From NCBI GenBank assembly GCA_011620785.1, contig WOYM01000034.1:1-13066 (forward strand): 13,066 bases of DNA, given 5' to 3'. Positions 1 to 7,822 of the stretch are shown here, piece by piece (position 1 is the first letter of the stretch; every line of letters begins with the position of its first letter). Below the pieces are notes generated by a model. The model made no database searches. It was not told the origin of the DNA and worked only from the letters and a program-made list of their open reading frames with translations. Made by a program: the position numbers and the translations under genes. The stretch is from Methanothrix sp. (GTDB lineage Archaea; Halobacteriota; Methanosarcinia; Methanotrichales; Methanotrichaceae).

Positions 1-49
1 TGAAGTATCGGCGGGAAAATAGAGGTTCGACTGGGGGGACTGAATAGTT

Positions 50-62
50 ACAAAAAAAGAAA
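50..62 (-). terminator. Oligo-T terminator after fpoN
   Basis: Just after the fpoN stop codon the minus strand reads TTTCTTTTTTTG, with seven consecutive T at 58-52. Archaeal RNA polymerase commonly terminates at such U-runs without a hairpin. The site marks a plausible 3' end of the fpo operon and suggests that no further co-transcribed gene follows closely. Positions 1-49 show no recognisable gene. Confidence 0.55.
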
Positions 63-1565
63 TTACTGAGGCAGCAGTACTGTTGCTGCCTGCAGTGCCC
101 AGTTGATGAACTGATCGGGGAATACACCTATATAGACGACTCCTAGCATGGTCAGGACCAGTGCCGCCATATATCCCTTCGACTCGGCGATCTTCGGCCC
201 GGCGGGCTCCTTCAGATACATGTAGCTGATGATCCTCAGGTAGTACACCAGGGAGAGAGCGCTGTTCAAGATGGCTAAAACCGCCAGCCATACCAGGCCG
301 GAGTATATGGCCGAGCTGAAGAGCACGAACTTGCCGATAAATCCTGCCGTGGGCGGAATTCCCGCCAGGGCGAACATGAAAATCAGCATGCAAAACGCCG
401 TTACAGGCGCCCTGCTTGCGAGACCCGCATAGTTGGATATATCATCCGGATCCTCCGCATCGCTCTTGGAGACCATCGAGGCCACCTGAGCCGAGCCTAT
501 GAAGGCTCCGGTCTTCATCAGGGCATGACCGAGGATCAGGAGCAGGGCTCCTGCTATTCCCAGCTGATCTGCGGGGATCATTCCCAGGTTCAGCACATTG
601 ACAGGGGCATCACCGTAGGCTACACCGACCACCACAAATGCGATGGCGATGTATCCCGCCTGAGCGATTGAGGAGTATGCCAGTATACGCCTGACGTTAT
701 TCTGCCAGCAGGCGGCCAGGTTTCCAAGGGTCATGGTTACTGCTGCCAGTATGGCGAAAGCCAGATACCACTCCACCCTCATGGCCACCATGGCGATCAG
801 GAGAACCCTGAAGGCAGCGGCAAATCCCATCTTCTTGGAGCCTGCAGCGAGCAGAGCCGAGACCAGGGGCGGTGCTCCCTCGTAGGTATCGGGAGCCCAC
901 ATATGGAATGGCACCAGTGCCATCTTGAAGGCAAACCCGGCAATGACGAAGAGCAGGGCGACCAATGTCGCTGCACCGAAGGATTCTATAGATGCTGCTG
1001 CGACGTCCGCCAGCTTTGTCGATCCGGCCATGCCATAGAGCAATGAGAAGCCGAAGAGCATGAACGCCGAGGAGACAGAGCCATAGATGAAGTACTTCAT
1101 GGCTGCCTCCAGGTTCTTCTTCGTCTTGTCAAACGCCGCCAAGGCGTAAGTGGACAGGCTTGCCAGCTCGAAGCCCAGGAACAGGGTCACCATATCTATG
1201 GAGCTGGAGACTACCATCATGCCCACAGTGGCAAAGAGGAGCAGAGCGAAGTACTCGTCTGCGCCCTTTCCGGTGTACCTGGATAGCGATGCTATCACTA
1301 CCAGCAAGGACACTATCAGGAAGACCGCCTTGAAGAACTGGGACAGGGCGTCTACCGATATGGTATCAAAGAAGAACAGGGCAGCGGGCTTGGCCATCAT
1401 TAGATTGCTTGATACCAGCCCCAGGGCTGCGACCAGCCCGGCCAGGCTCAGATAGCCCGGAAGCTTTCCACCGTTCTTCATCAGGGACCCCAGCAGCAGG
1501 ATAAGCACCGCCAGTGCCGTCAATAACGCCTCTCCCCAGAGGGGTGCGTAGTGATAAAAGTCCAC
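63..1565 (-). CDS. fpoN: F420H2 dehydrogenase-type complex, membrane subunit FpoN (NuoN family)
   Basis: This 500-residue polytopic membrane protein is the NuoN-type, Mrp-antiporter-like proton-translocating subunit of the Fpo complex. It carries the family's key residues: the TM5 glutamate (Glu133 in FLGFELASLSTYAL) and the TM7 lysine (Lys214 in AFKMALVPFHMWAPD), followed by the conserved DTYEGAPPLVSALLAAGSKK segment that distinguishes NuoN from NuoL and NuoM. The length is normal for the family. The start is GTG at 1565, one base after the fpoM stop, with GGTGA at 1576-1572 six bases upstream, so translation is probably coupled to fpoM. It is the last gene of the operon and is followed by an oligo-T tract. 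I see no fpoO after it. Confidence 0.95.
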   Translation of the reverse strand: MDFYHYAPLWGEALLTALAVLILLLGSLMKNGGKLPGYLSLAGLVAALGLVSSNLMMAKPAALFFFDTISVDALSQFFKAVFLIVSLLVVIASLSRYTGKGADEYFALLLFATVGMMVVSSSIDMVTLFLGFELASLSTYALAAFDKTKKNLEAAMKYFIYGSVSSAFMLFGFSLLYGMAGSTKLADVAAASIESFGAATLVALLFVIAGFAFKMALVPFHMWAPDTYEGAPPLVSALLAAGSKKMGFAAAFRVLLIAMVAMRVEWYLAFAILAAVTMTLGNLAACWQNNVRRILAYSSIAQAGYIAIAFVVVGVAYGDAPVNVLNLGMIPADQLGIAGALLLILGHALMKTGAFIGSAQVASMVSKSDAEDPDDISNYAGLASRAPVTAFCMLIFMFALAGIPPTAGFIGKFVLFSSAIYSGLVWLAVLAILNSALSLVYYLRIISYMYLKEPAGPKIAESKGYMAALVLTMLGVVYIGVFPDQFINWALQAATVLLPQ

Positions 1566-1566
1566 T

Positions 1567-3069
1567 TCAAATCACCCCCATCTCAGATAAGGTTACAACC
1601 GGCTGCAATAGCTGGTTTGCTGCTGTGCCCATCATGTCGGTCATGAGACCGGGCTGCAGGCCGAAGAGCAGAGTGAGCAGTATGATCATGCTCATACTGA
1701 ACAGCTCATAGGCATGCGGATCATGAACATCCATATATTTCCTCAGAATCGGTCCGAACATGGCCTTCTGCATGGCCCAGAGATGATAGGCCGCAGTGAT
1801 CACAATGCTCAGGAAGACCACGATCATGGTGTAGGTGGGAAGAGTGGCATAAGCTCCTGTGAGTGTCATGAACTCGGCCACAAATCCGCTCATGCCCGGC
1901 AGGCCTAAGGAGGCCATGAACCCGGCCATCATGATAACGGCAAACTTGGGCATCCTGTCCGCCAGCCCTCCCAGGTCTGCAATGATTCTAGTGCCGGCAA
2001 CATGCTGAATGGTGCCGGCGGACATGAAGAGGACGCAGGTAATGATGCCATGGGAGAACTGCTGGAACATGGCTCCCTGGATGGATAATGGCACCAGGGC
2101 CACTGCTCCAAGAGTCACAAATCCCATGTGGCTAACTGACGAGTAGGCCACAAGCTTCTTGATGTCCTTTTGTGCCAGCGCCAGGAATGCTCCGTAGACG
2201 ATGGAGAGCACCGCTATGATGGCGATTATGGTCACGAAGATCTTGTCAACGCTGGGCAGCATTGGCACTATGATCCTGAACAGACCGTACCCGCCCATCT
2301 TCAGCAGCAGCGCAGCAAGCACCACCGACCCTGCGGTCGGGGCCTCGACGTGGGCATCCGGCAGCCAGGTATGGAAGGGGAAAGCGGGCATCTTGACCAG
2401 GAACCCGAACAGCAGTCCTGCGAAGATGATGTTCAGCAGGGATTGCGGGAATATCTCCGGGTTTTGGGTGGCCTTCAGCAGGGTCAGCATATCAAAGGTC
2501 CTCGATCCATCCGGCAGCTGGTAGGTGAAGTACAGAGCGAATATCGCCAGGAGCATCACCAGGCTTGCTACGTGGGTGTAGATGAAGAACTTGATTGCTG
2601 CATAGTCCTTTCTCGGTCCGCCCCATGATCCGATGAGGAAGAACATGGGGATGAGCACTATCTCCCAGAAGATGTAGAACAGGAAGAAGTCCAGTGCAGT
2701 GAACACTCCGAGCACTCCCACCTCATTTAAGAGAAGCAGGGCGAAGTACTGATTGGGCTTCTTTGTCTCTCCCCAGGAGTATATAATCACCAGTATGGTG
2801 ACAATGGTGGAGAGAAGAACCAGGGGGAATCCTATGCCATCGACGCCCAAGGTATACTTGACTCCGATGGATGGAACCCAGTTGTAGCTCTCCACGAACT
2901 GCATCATAGTTGAGCTCTTATCGAACTCCATGTACATCTGCAGGGATAACACCAGAGGTGCAAGCGAGGCGATCAGAGCCACGAATTTGGCCTTAGTTCC
3001 CGCAAAGAAGGATACTATCGCTCCCAGCAAGGGAAGGAGTATCATCAACGAGAGCGCGTTTGAGATCAT
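1567..3069 (-). CDS. fpoM: F420H2 dehydrogenase-type complex, membrane subunit FpoM (NuoM family)
   Basis: This 500-residue polytopic membrane protein is the second antiporter-like proton-pumping subunit of the Fpo complex. The NuoM hallmarks are the TM5 glutamate Glu136 in IFWEIVLIPMFFLIG and the TM7 lysine Lys226 in FLVKMPAFPFHTWLPDAH. These are followed by HVEAPTAGSVVLAALLLKMG and a KKLVAYSSVSHMGF segment. Both positions run about eight residues below the E. coli NuoM numbering, which fits collinear homology. The ATG start overlaps the fpoL TGA in an ATGA arrangement, with GGAGGTG at 3084-3078 eight bases upstream. The coupling with fpoL suggests matched synthesis of the two pump subunits. 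Nothing looks broken or truncated. Confidence 0.96.
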   Translation of the reverse strand: MISNALSLMILLPLLGAIVSFFAGTKAKFVALIASLAPLVLSLQMYMEFDKSSTMMQFVESYNWVPSIGVKYTLGVDGIGFPLVLLSTIVTILVIIYSWGETKKPNQYFALLLLNEVGVLGVFTALDFFLFYIFWEIVLIPMFFLIGSWGGPRKDYAAIKFFIYTHVASLVMLLAIFALYFTYQLPDGSRTFDMLTLLKATQNPEIFPQSLLNIIFAGLLFGFLVKMPAFPFHTWLPDAHVEAPTAGSVVLAALLLKMGGYGLFRIIVPMLPSVDKIFVTIIAIIAVLSIVYGAFLALAQKDIKKLVAYSSVSHMGFVTLGAVALVPLSIQGAMFQQFSHGIITCVLFMSAGTIQHVAGTRIIADLGGLADRMPKFAVIMMAGFMASLGLPGMSGFVAEFMTLTGAYATLPTYTMIVVFLSIVITAAYHLWAMQKAMFGPILRKYMDVHDPHAYELFSMSMIILLTLLFGLQPGLMTDMMGTAANQLLQPVVTLSEMGVI

Positions 3070-5138
3070 ATCAGGCCCACCTCCATTGCCAGACTGATCG
3101 CAGCAATTGCAATCACCAGCACCACTATCCCTAGCATTAAAGCAGTGACGTAGTTTTGCACCACGCCCGTCTGAACCTTTCTCACGTGACCTGCAAAGCC
3201 CATGACCCAGGCGCTGAGCCAGTTGAGCCAGCCGTCAACGACCTTGATGTCGATCGTATTGCAGATCAGAGCCGTGCCGTAGACTATCCCTTCAGATATC
3301 CAGCCGGTCATTATCTCATGCTGATAGTAGCCTTTGAGCAGCAACTTTCTGATTGGATCTTTGTCCCCTGTCACCTGGCTGGGGTCAAACTTCTTGACCC
3401 GATCCCAGTAGAACAGGGCTGCAATCAGAATTCCGCCTATGGCTATGAAGATCGGCAATATCTGAATGTACCATGGCTCTCCAGCAGCTTCTTCGCCACC
3501 GGCCTCTCCTTCGCCAGCTGCACCGTGGCCTTCCTCTGCCTCGGCAGACGCATGCTCGCCTTCGGCAGGAGCACCGTGCTCTCCCAAAACCTCATGGCCT
3601 CCAATAAGGGCCAATTCCGCGAAGTTTACATCGACACCAAACTTCTCCTCGTATTGCCCGAAATTGTCACCAACGTAATTATAGAAGCCTTCTTGGGCTA
3701 CAAAGCCGAATGCCAGGGCAAATACTGCCAGAATCACCAGCGGCCCGAGCATGACCCAGGGCGACTCATGCTTTCCGTAGTTGGATCTCTCTTTGCCCGT
3801 GAAGACGCTAAACCACATTCTGAAGGTGTATATGGCCGTGAGAACTGCTGCTATCACCAGGAAGATGTAAGGCAGGAAGTTGATCGCCACACCGTACTCA
3901 TAAGCAATCACTATGATCTCATCCTTGGAGAAGAATCCCGTGAACAGGGGGAATCCGGCCAGGGAGAGGGAGCCTATGAGCATGGTGTACATGGTCCACT
4001 TCATGTACTTCCCTACGCCTCCCATCTCACGCATATCGTTTGTATTGACGGCGTGAATCACAGAGCCGGCACAGAGGAAGAGCAGGGCCTTGAAGAATGA
4101 GTGGCCTATGAGGTGGAATATAGAAACTCCCACTGAAAAAGCTCCTACTGCTGCGCCTACTCCAAGACCTGCCATCATGAATCCGAGCTGAGAGACGGTC
4201 GAGAATGCCAGCACTCTCTTGATATCAAATGCAGTCAGGCCCATAGTTGCTGCGAATAAAGCAGTGAATGCTCCTACTGCCGCTACCGCGGTAAGGCCGT
4301 GGGGGGCAGCATAGAACAGGGGGAACATTCGGGCTACGAGATAGACGCCGGCGGTAACCATCGTCGCCGCATGGATCATGGCGGAGACGGTAGTTGGACC
4401 CTCCATGGCATCAGGAAGCCAGACATGCAAGGGGAACTGACCCGACTTGCCCACTGCGCCGCCCAGAAGGCCCAGAGCGATGAGCGTCAGCTGATCCGGT
4501 GGTATCAGGGCGAGATTGGCATAAATCACCGGGAACTGCAGGAGATACTCTCCCGGGTTGAGGGTGAGGTTCAGGCTGGCCAGGTTGTTGTAGAGAATAA
4601 TTATGGCCGCCAGGAACATGACGTCGCCCACACGGGTGGTAAGAAATGCCTTCTTGGCAGCGGCTGCTGCAGAAGGCTTGCGGTACCAGAATCCTATCAG
4701 GAGATAGGAGCACAGACCCACCAGCTCCCAGAATATGAAGAGCTGAAGGATATTATCGGCATAAATCAGGCCCAGCATGGAAGCAGTGAAGAGTGCAGCT
4801 TCTGCAAAGTACCTGCTAACACCCGGATCACCGTTCATGTATCCATTGGCATAGGTGTGGATCAGCATAACCACAAATGTGACCATGAGAAGCATCACCA
4901 GAGCCAGAGGATCTATCAGTATGCCCACATTGAAATCGCCAAACCAGCGCATCGACTGATGGATAATTCCGCGGGGATAGATCTCCTGAAATATTCCCAG
5001 AGATATAATCAGGCCGCCTAAAGTTGCCAAAACGGCGAGGAACCCGCCCCCTCTGGGCAGGCGCGACCCTATGAACAGGCACAGCACAAATGCCAGTACA
5101 GGCAGCCCAACAATCAGATAAGCTAAATCGGAATACAA
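3066..5138 (-). CDS. fpoL: F420H2 dehydrogenase-type complex, membrane subunit FpoL (NuoL family) with acidic loop
   Basis: This 690-residue membrane protein is the distal antiporter-like proton pump, with the long lateral-helix C-terminal region typical of NuoL. The TM5 glutamate is Glu138 (IFWELVGLCSYLLIGFWY) and the TM7 lysine is Lys231 (GAVGKSGQFPLHVWLPDAM). The EGPTTVSAMIHAATMVTAG signature and a KRVLAFSTVSQLGFM segment follow. Residues about 513-555 form a low-complexity stretch of Gly, Ala, Glu and His (12 Glu, 4 His, no Lys or Arg) between two predicted membrane helices near the C-terminal end. By analogy with NuoL topology this loop should face the outside. The start is TTG at 5138, three bases after the fpoK stop, supported by GAGGTGG at 5151-5145; no suitable ATG lies nearby. 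Confidence 0.95.
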   Translation of the reverse strand: MYSDLAYLIVGLPVLAFVLCLFIGSRLPRGGGFLAVLATLGGLIISLGIFQEIYPRGIIHQSMRWFGDFNVGILIDPLALVMLLMVTFVVMLIHTYANGYMNGDPGVSRYFAEAALFTASMLGLIYADNILQLFIFWELVGLCSYLLIGFWYRKPSAAAAAKKAFLTTRVGDVMFLAAIIILYNNLASLNLTLNPGEYLLQFPVIYANLALIPPDQLTLIALGLLGGAVGKSGQFPLHVWLPDAMEGPTTVSAMIHAATMVTAGVYLVARMFPLFYAAPHGLTAVAAVGAFTALFAATMGLTAFDIKRVLAFSTVSQLGFMMAGLGVGAAVGAFSVGVSIFHLIGHSFFKALLFLCAGSVIHAVNTNDMREMGGVGKYMKWTMYTMLIGSLSLAGFPLFTGFFSKDEIIVIAYEYGVAINFLPYIFLVIAAVLTAIYTFRMWFSVFTGKERSNYGKHESPWVMLGPLVILAVFALAFGFVAQEGFYNYVGDNFGQYEEKFGVDVNFAELALIGGHEVLGEHGAPAEGEHASAEAEEGHGAAGEGEAGGEEAAGEPWYIQILPIFIAIGGILIAALFYWDRVKKFDPSQVTGDKDPIRKLLLKGYYQHEIMTGWISEGIVYGTALICNTIDIKVVDGWLNWLSAWVMGFAGHVRKVQTGVVQNYVTALMLGIVVLVIAIAAISLAMEVGLI

Positions 5139-5141
5139 AGA

Positions 5142-5444
5142 CTACCACCTCATGGTGTTTATGTTGTTCAGGTCAATGGTTCCGTATAGCCTGTATAGTG
5201 CGATCAATATAGCAAATCCAACGCCTGCTTCAGCCGCTGCCAGCGCTATGGAGAACAGGGCGAATACCTGCCCGTTCATATTAGGCTGGTAGGCTGAGAA
5301 GGCAACAAGATTGATGTTGGCGCTATTGAGCAGCAGCTCGATGCACATCATCAGCTTGACTCCGTTCTTCTGTGTGATGAGGCCGTACAAGCCGATGGTG
5401 AACATCATGGATGCCAGCAATATGTAAAGCTCCAACGGTATCAT
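5142..5444 (-). CDS. fpoK: F420H2 dehydrogenase-type complex, membrane subunit FpoK (NuoK family)
   Basis: This 100-residue protein with three predicted membrane helices belongs to the NuoK/ND4L family, which forms part of the proton path between the quinone-type site and the antiporter subunits. The two essential membrane glutamates are present at the same numbers as in E. coli NuoK: Glu36 in MMCIELLLNSANIN and Glu72 in ALAAAEAGVGFAI. The length matches the family. The ATG at 5444 is preceded by GGAGGGAA at 5460-5453. The gene ends three bases before the fpoL TTG start, so the fpoL ribosome-binding site lies inside fpoK. A 38-base gap separates it from fpoJ(2). Confidence 0.96.
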   Translation of the reverse strand: MIPLELYILLASMMFTIGLYGLITQKNGVKLMMCIELLLNSANINLVAFSAYQPNMNGQVFALFSIALAAAEAGVGFAILIALYRLYGTIDLNNINTMRW

Positions 5445-5482
5445 CGGTAAACTTCCCTCCTTGTCATTCTCTGTCGCCCTCC

Positions 5483-5746
5483 CTAGGCGTCCTCCTTTCT
5501 TGCCACCCAGATCGCTCCGACCAGGGCTGCGGTCAGGACCAGGGCCAGAATCTCAAAGGAGAAGACATAGATGGTGAAGATCTCAAACCCTATGTCTCCA
5601 ACACCGCTCTCAGGAAGCCTCATCCCCTCCGAAGGGACGTAGCCGAGCGGGTGCTCTGTGACCGGTCCCCAATCGGTTACCGAAAGCGAGGCCACCAGGG
5701 CAGCAAGGAAGGCCAGGGTCAATATAATGAGCTTAAATTTCGCCAT
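5483..5746 (-). CDS. fpoJ: FpoJ second half (NuoJ C-terminal-like subunit)
   Basis: This 87-residue protein has two predicted membrane helices and corresponds to the C-terminal half of a normal NuoJ. The segment ending FEIFTIYVFSFEILALVLT and the AALVGAIWVARKED end match the last NuoJ helix. Its N-terminal helix (residues 5-24) is followed by a roughly 30-residue extramembrane stretch. In Methanosarcina the J subunit is also encoded by two adjacent genes, so the split is a family trait rather than damage. The ATG lies inside the 3' end of the first fpoJ, with a 14-base overlap in another frame, and GGAGGAG stands just upstream. The two halves are therefore probably translated in coupling and assemble together. 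Confidence 0.9.
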   Translation of the reverse strand: MAKFKLIILTLAFLAALVASLSVTDWGPVTEHPLGYVPSEGMRLPESGVGDIGFEIFTIYVFSFEILALVLTAALVGAIWVARKEDA

Positions 5747-6164
5747 GAGACTCCTCCATAATCGTCCTCCTGGTGAGCATCACAGCGAAGAGTATCAGAA
5801 CTCCCACTGCGCCAATGTAAACCAGGATCTGAGCCACACCCACGAAGGGGGCATTCATGAATATGTAGAGTGCAGCCACACCAGCAAAGGTTCCCAGCAG
5901 GTAAAGAGCGCTATGCACAATATTCTTGACCAGGACCGTCAGCGCCGATAAAAGGACAATAATTGTCGCTATGGCCAGGAATGCCAAAAGCTCTATGGCA
6001 AAGCGAATATCGTAGTCCAGCAGCCTGTCCAATATCGCTTTGGACCAGGGGGACAGGAATATTATCACCGCCAGTCCGCCGAAGATGACTCCGAGGGCAA
6101 GCAAAAGCACCAGCAGCTCGAGTATGCTTCTAATCACATTTTTTTCAGGTTCTTTTTCCGACAT
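5733..6164 (-). CDS. fpoJ: FpoJ first half (NuoJ N-terminal-like subunit)
   Basis: This 143-residue membrane protein corresponds to the N-terminal half of NuoJ. The diagnostic part is the stretch from NIVHSALYLLGTFAGVAALY through AQILVYIGAVGVLILFAVML to TRR, which holds the tyrosine/glycine-rich TM3 that links the quinone site to the proton channels. Ahead of it are about 65 residues containing one or two extra hydrophobic helices (around 14-38 and 55-78). Bacterial NuoJ lacks these, as it starts almost directly at the conserved part. The ATG overlaps the fpoI stop by one base (TGATG), with AGGAGGTG upstream. The C-terminal half of the subunit is supplied by the next gene. Confidence 0.92.
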   Translation of the reverse strand: MSEKEPEKNVIRSILELLVLLLALGVIFGGLAVIIFLSPWSKAILDRLLDYDIRFAIELLAFLAIATIIVLLSALTVLVKNIVHSALYLLGTFAGVAALYIFMNAPFVGVAQILVYIGAVGVLILFAVMLTRRTIMEESHGEI

Positions 6165-6745
6165 CAGGAAGCACCTCCTTCTGCGGGTTTAGCCTCCGCC
6201 TTCTTCTTTTTTGCATTTGCACCCTCTTTGGCTGGCTTCTTGTCGCCTGCGGCTGCAGCATCTTTTGCCGCAGCCTTCTTGGCAGCGACCTTCTCAGCAG
6301 CAATCCTCTTTGCCTCGGCCTCCAGGTCTGCTACCTCTTTGGCTGAGAACCTCTTTGTGGCCAGAAAATCAGGACCTTTCACGATGTCCTTTCTTTCCCA
6401 GCCAGCCATGATGACCTTCTTTCCCATCTTGAGGCATTCGACCGGGCATTCATCCACGCACAGGCCGCAGAACATACATCTTCCGTAATCGATTTGCGGA
6501 AACTGCATCTTCTTGTTCTTGAGGGGATTTCCGAACTTGAAGTGCACCATCTCAATGCAGCTGTTGGGACAGACTCTAGCACATGAGCCGCAGCCAATGC
6601 ATATGGTGGCATCCAGCTCATGAATCCCTCTCTCTGCATCAGGCAGCTCCATCATGAACTCGGGATAGAGCCTGGTGACTTCTATCTCCCGCGAGGCGGT
6701 CTTCAAAGGCCAGGTGAAGTTCTTTATCATCTTTCTCTTCAACAT
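6164..6745 (-). CDS. fpoI: FpoI, 2x[4Fe-4S] ferredoxin-like subunit with Lys/Ala-rich tail
   Basis: This 193-residue NuoI/TYKY-type subunit relays electrons towards FpoB. Two CxxCxxCxxxCP motifs are complete: Cys49, 52, 55, 59 (CIGCGSCARVCPNSCIEM) and Cys90, 93, 96, 100 (CMFCGLCVDECPVECLKM). They bind the N6a- and N6b-type clusters. After the conserved domain ends near residue 132, a hydrophilic tail of about 60 residues is very rich in Lys and Ala, with 13 lysines from residue 146 on. The bacterial NuoI core lacks this tail. If no FpoF is present, FpoI would be the exposed electron-entry subunit, and a positively charged tail could dock acidic ferredoxin; that role is inference. The ATG at 6745 is chosen because GAGGTG lies eight bases upstream. 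Confidence 0.95.
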   Translation of the reverse strand: MLKRKMIKNFTWPLKTASREIEVTRLYPEFMMELPDAERGIHELDATICIGCGSCARVCPNSCIEMVHFKFGNPLKNKKMQFPQIDYGRCMFCGLCVDECPVECLKMGKKVIMAGWERKDIVKGPDFLATKRFSAKEVADLEAEAKRIAAEKVAAKKAAAKDAAAAGDKKPAKEGANAKKKKAEAKPAEGGAS

Positions 6746-6757
6746 CTTACAGCCACC

Positions 6758-7810
6758 TCATGCAAAGTATGAACCCACTATTACTGCCCACCCCATATTC
6801 AATATGGATAAAGGCAACATCCACTTCCATCCCAGGTCAGTCACCTGATCTATTCTCAAACGGAAGAGAGCAGCCCTGATCAATATTATGAACCATATAA
6901 CGATTATAACCTTCATGAGCAGCCAGATCAAAGGCGATACCATGTCCAGAAGGGGTATGGGTATGATCGGTCCATGCCATCCGCCAAGGAACAGGAGCGA
7001 GACCAGAACAGATCCCAAGAGGAAGCTATTGTACTCCTGGAAGTATAAGAGACCCCACCTGATACCGCTGTATTCGGTGTTGTAGCCGCAGATGATCTCC
7101 TCTTCTGCCTCGCTCTGATCGAATGGGACTCTTCCCAGGTCAGTCACCAGGGCGATCATGAAGATGACAAATCCCAGCGGCTGGGCAAATGCATACCAGA
7201 CGGTCTGGCTTTCTACGATCTCCACCAGGTTGAGGCTATGGGCCATGACCGCTACGGATATGACGCAAACGCCCATTGGAACCTCATAGGCGATCATCCT
7301 GGCAATGCCTCGGAAGGCTCCGAGGATTGAGTACTTATTGTTCGAGCTGTACCCGGCCATGAAGACGGCGATGGACATGATGCTAAGAGCTGCTTCCACA
7401 TAAAAAGCGCTGATATCCATATTGGCGACTACCAGGGGGTAGTTTTTGCCACCGATATGCAGTGCTCCAAATGGTATGGCTGCAGCCACCAGCATTGGGC
7501 TGACAGAGGCGATGATAGGAGCCCAGACATAGACCCCCTTATCGACTCCCGCAGGTATGACATCCTCTTTGGTGAATAGCTTGATGGCATCAGCGCCCAG
7601 CTGAAGTATACCCCATCTGCTACCCACCCGGTTGGGGCCAAACCGGTTGCAGAAATCGCTCATTACCTTTCTGTCTGCCCAGATCACCAGCATGGCGCCT
7701 ACATTGATCACGGCAGAAAGCACCGCTGCGCCGATTATGCCTATGATCAGGGCGAATATCGCCGGCTCCTGGGCGGCAAATTGAGTGATGGTATCTATTA
7801 TTCCGTCCAA
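6758..7810 (-). CDS. fpoH: F420H2 dehydrogenase-type complex, membrane subunit FpoH (NuoH family)
   Basis: This 350-residue membrane protein of the NuoH/ND1 family links the peripheral arm to the membrane arm and forms much of the electron-acceptor chamber. Visible hallmarks are the cytoplasmic loop GPNRVGSRWGILQLGADAIK (residues about 58-77) and the acidic loop FDQSEAEEE (230-238). The latter is followed by GYNTEYSGIRWG, the counterpart of the conserved ND1 loop. The acceptor in these organisms is methanophenazine rather than a quinone. The start is TTG at 7810, preceded by a GGAGGGAGAGGA purine-rich ribosome-binding region; no ATG or GTG near the N-terminus would keep the first helix intact. 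It lies 12 bases after fpoCD and 12 before fpoI. Confidence 0.95.
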   Translation of the reverse strand: MDGIIDTITQFAAQEPAIFALIIGIIGAAVLSAVINVGAMLVIWADRKVMSDFCNRFGPNRVGSRWGILQLGADAIKLFTKEDVIPAGVDKGVYVWAPIIASVSPMLVAAAIPFGALHIGGKNYPLVVANMDISAFYVEAALSIMSIAVFMAGYSSNNKYSILGAFRGIARMIAYEVPMGVCVISVAVMAHSLNLVEIVESQTVWYAFAQPLGFVIFMIALVTDLGRVPFDQSEAEEEIICGYNTEYSGIRWGLLYFQEYNSFLLGSVLVSLLFLGGWHGPIIPIPLLDMVSPLIWLLMKVIIVIWFIILIRAALFRLRIDQVTDLGWKWMLPLSILNMGWAVIVGSYFA

Positions 7811-7822
7811 ATCCTCTCCCTC

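Noticed and set aside
22..46. GGTTCGA resembling a tRNA T-loop at the left edge
   Set aside because: The flanking five-base segments do not pair as a T-stem, and no acceptor or anticodon arm can be built.
3156..4100. Long plus-strand ORF (314 codons) opposite fpoL
   Set aside because: It is the antisense shadow of a clear FpoL coding sequence, has no family motif and no ribosome-binding site.
4299..5021. Plus-strand ORF (240 codons) opposite fpoL
   Set aside because: Antisense shadow of the conserved membrane domain, with a Gln/Glu/His-rich composition typical of reversed membrane-protein codons.
6175..6350. Low-complexity repeat at the fpoI 3' end as a non-coding repeat
   Set aside because: The frame is open, ends at a stop coupled to fpoJ, and encodes a coherent Lys/Ala-rich tail.
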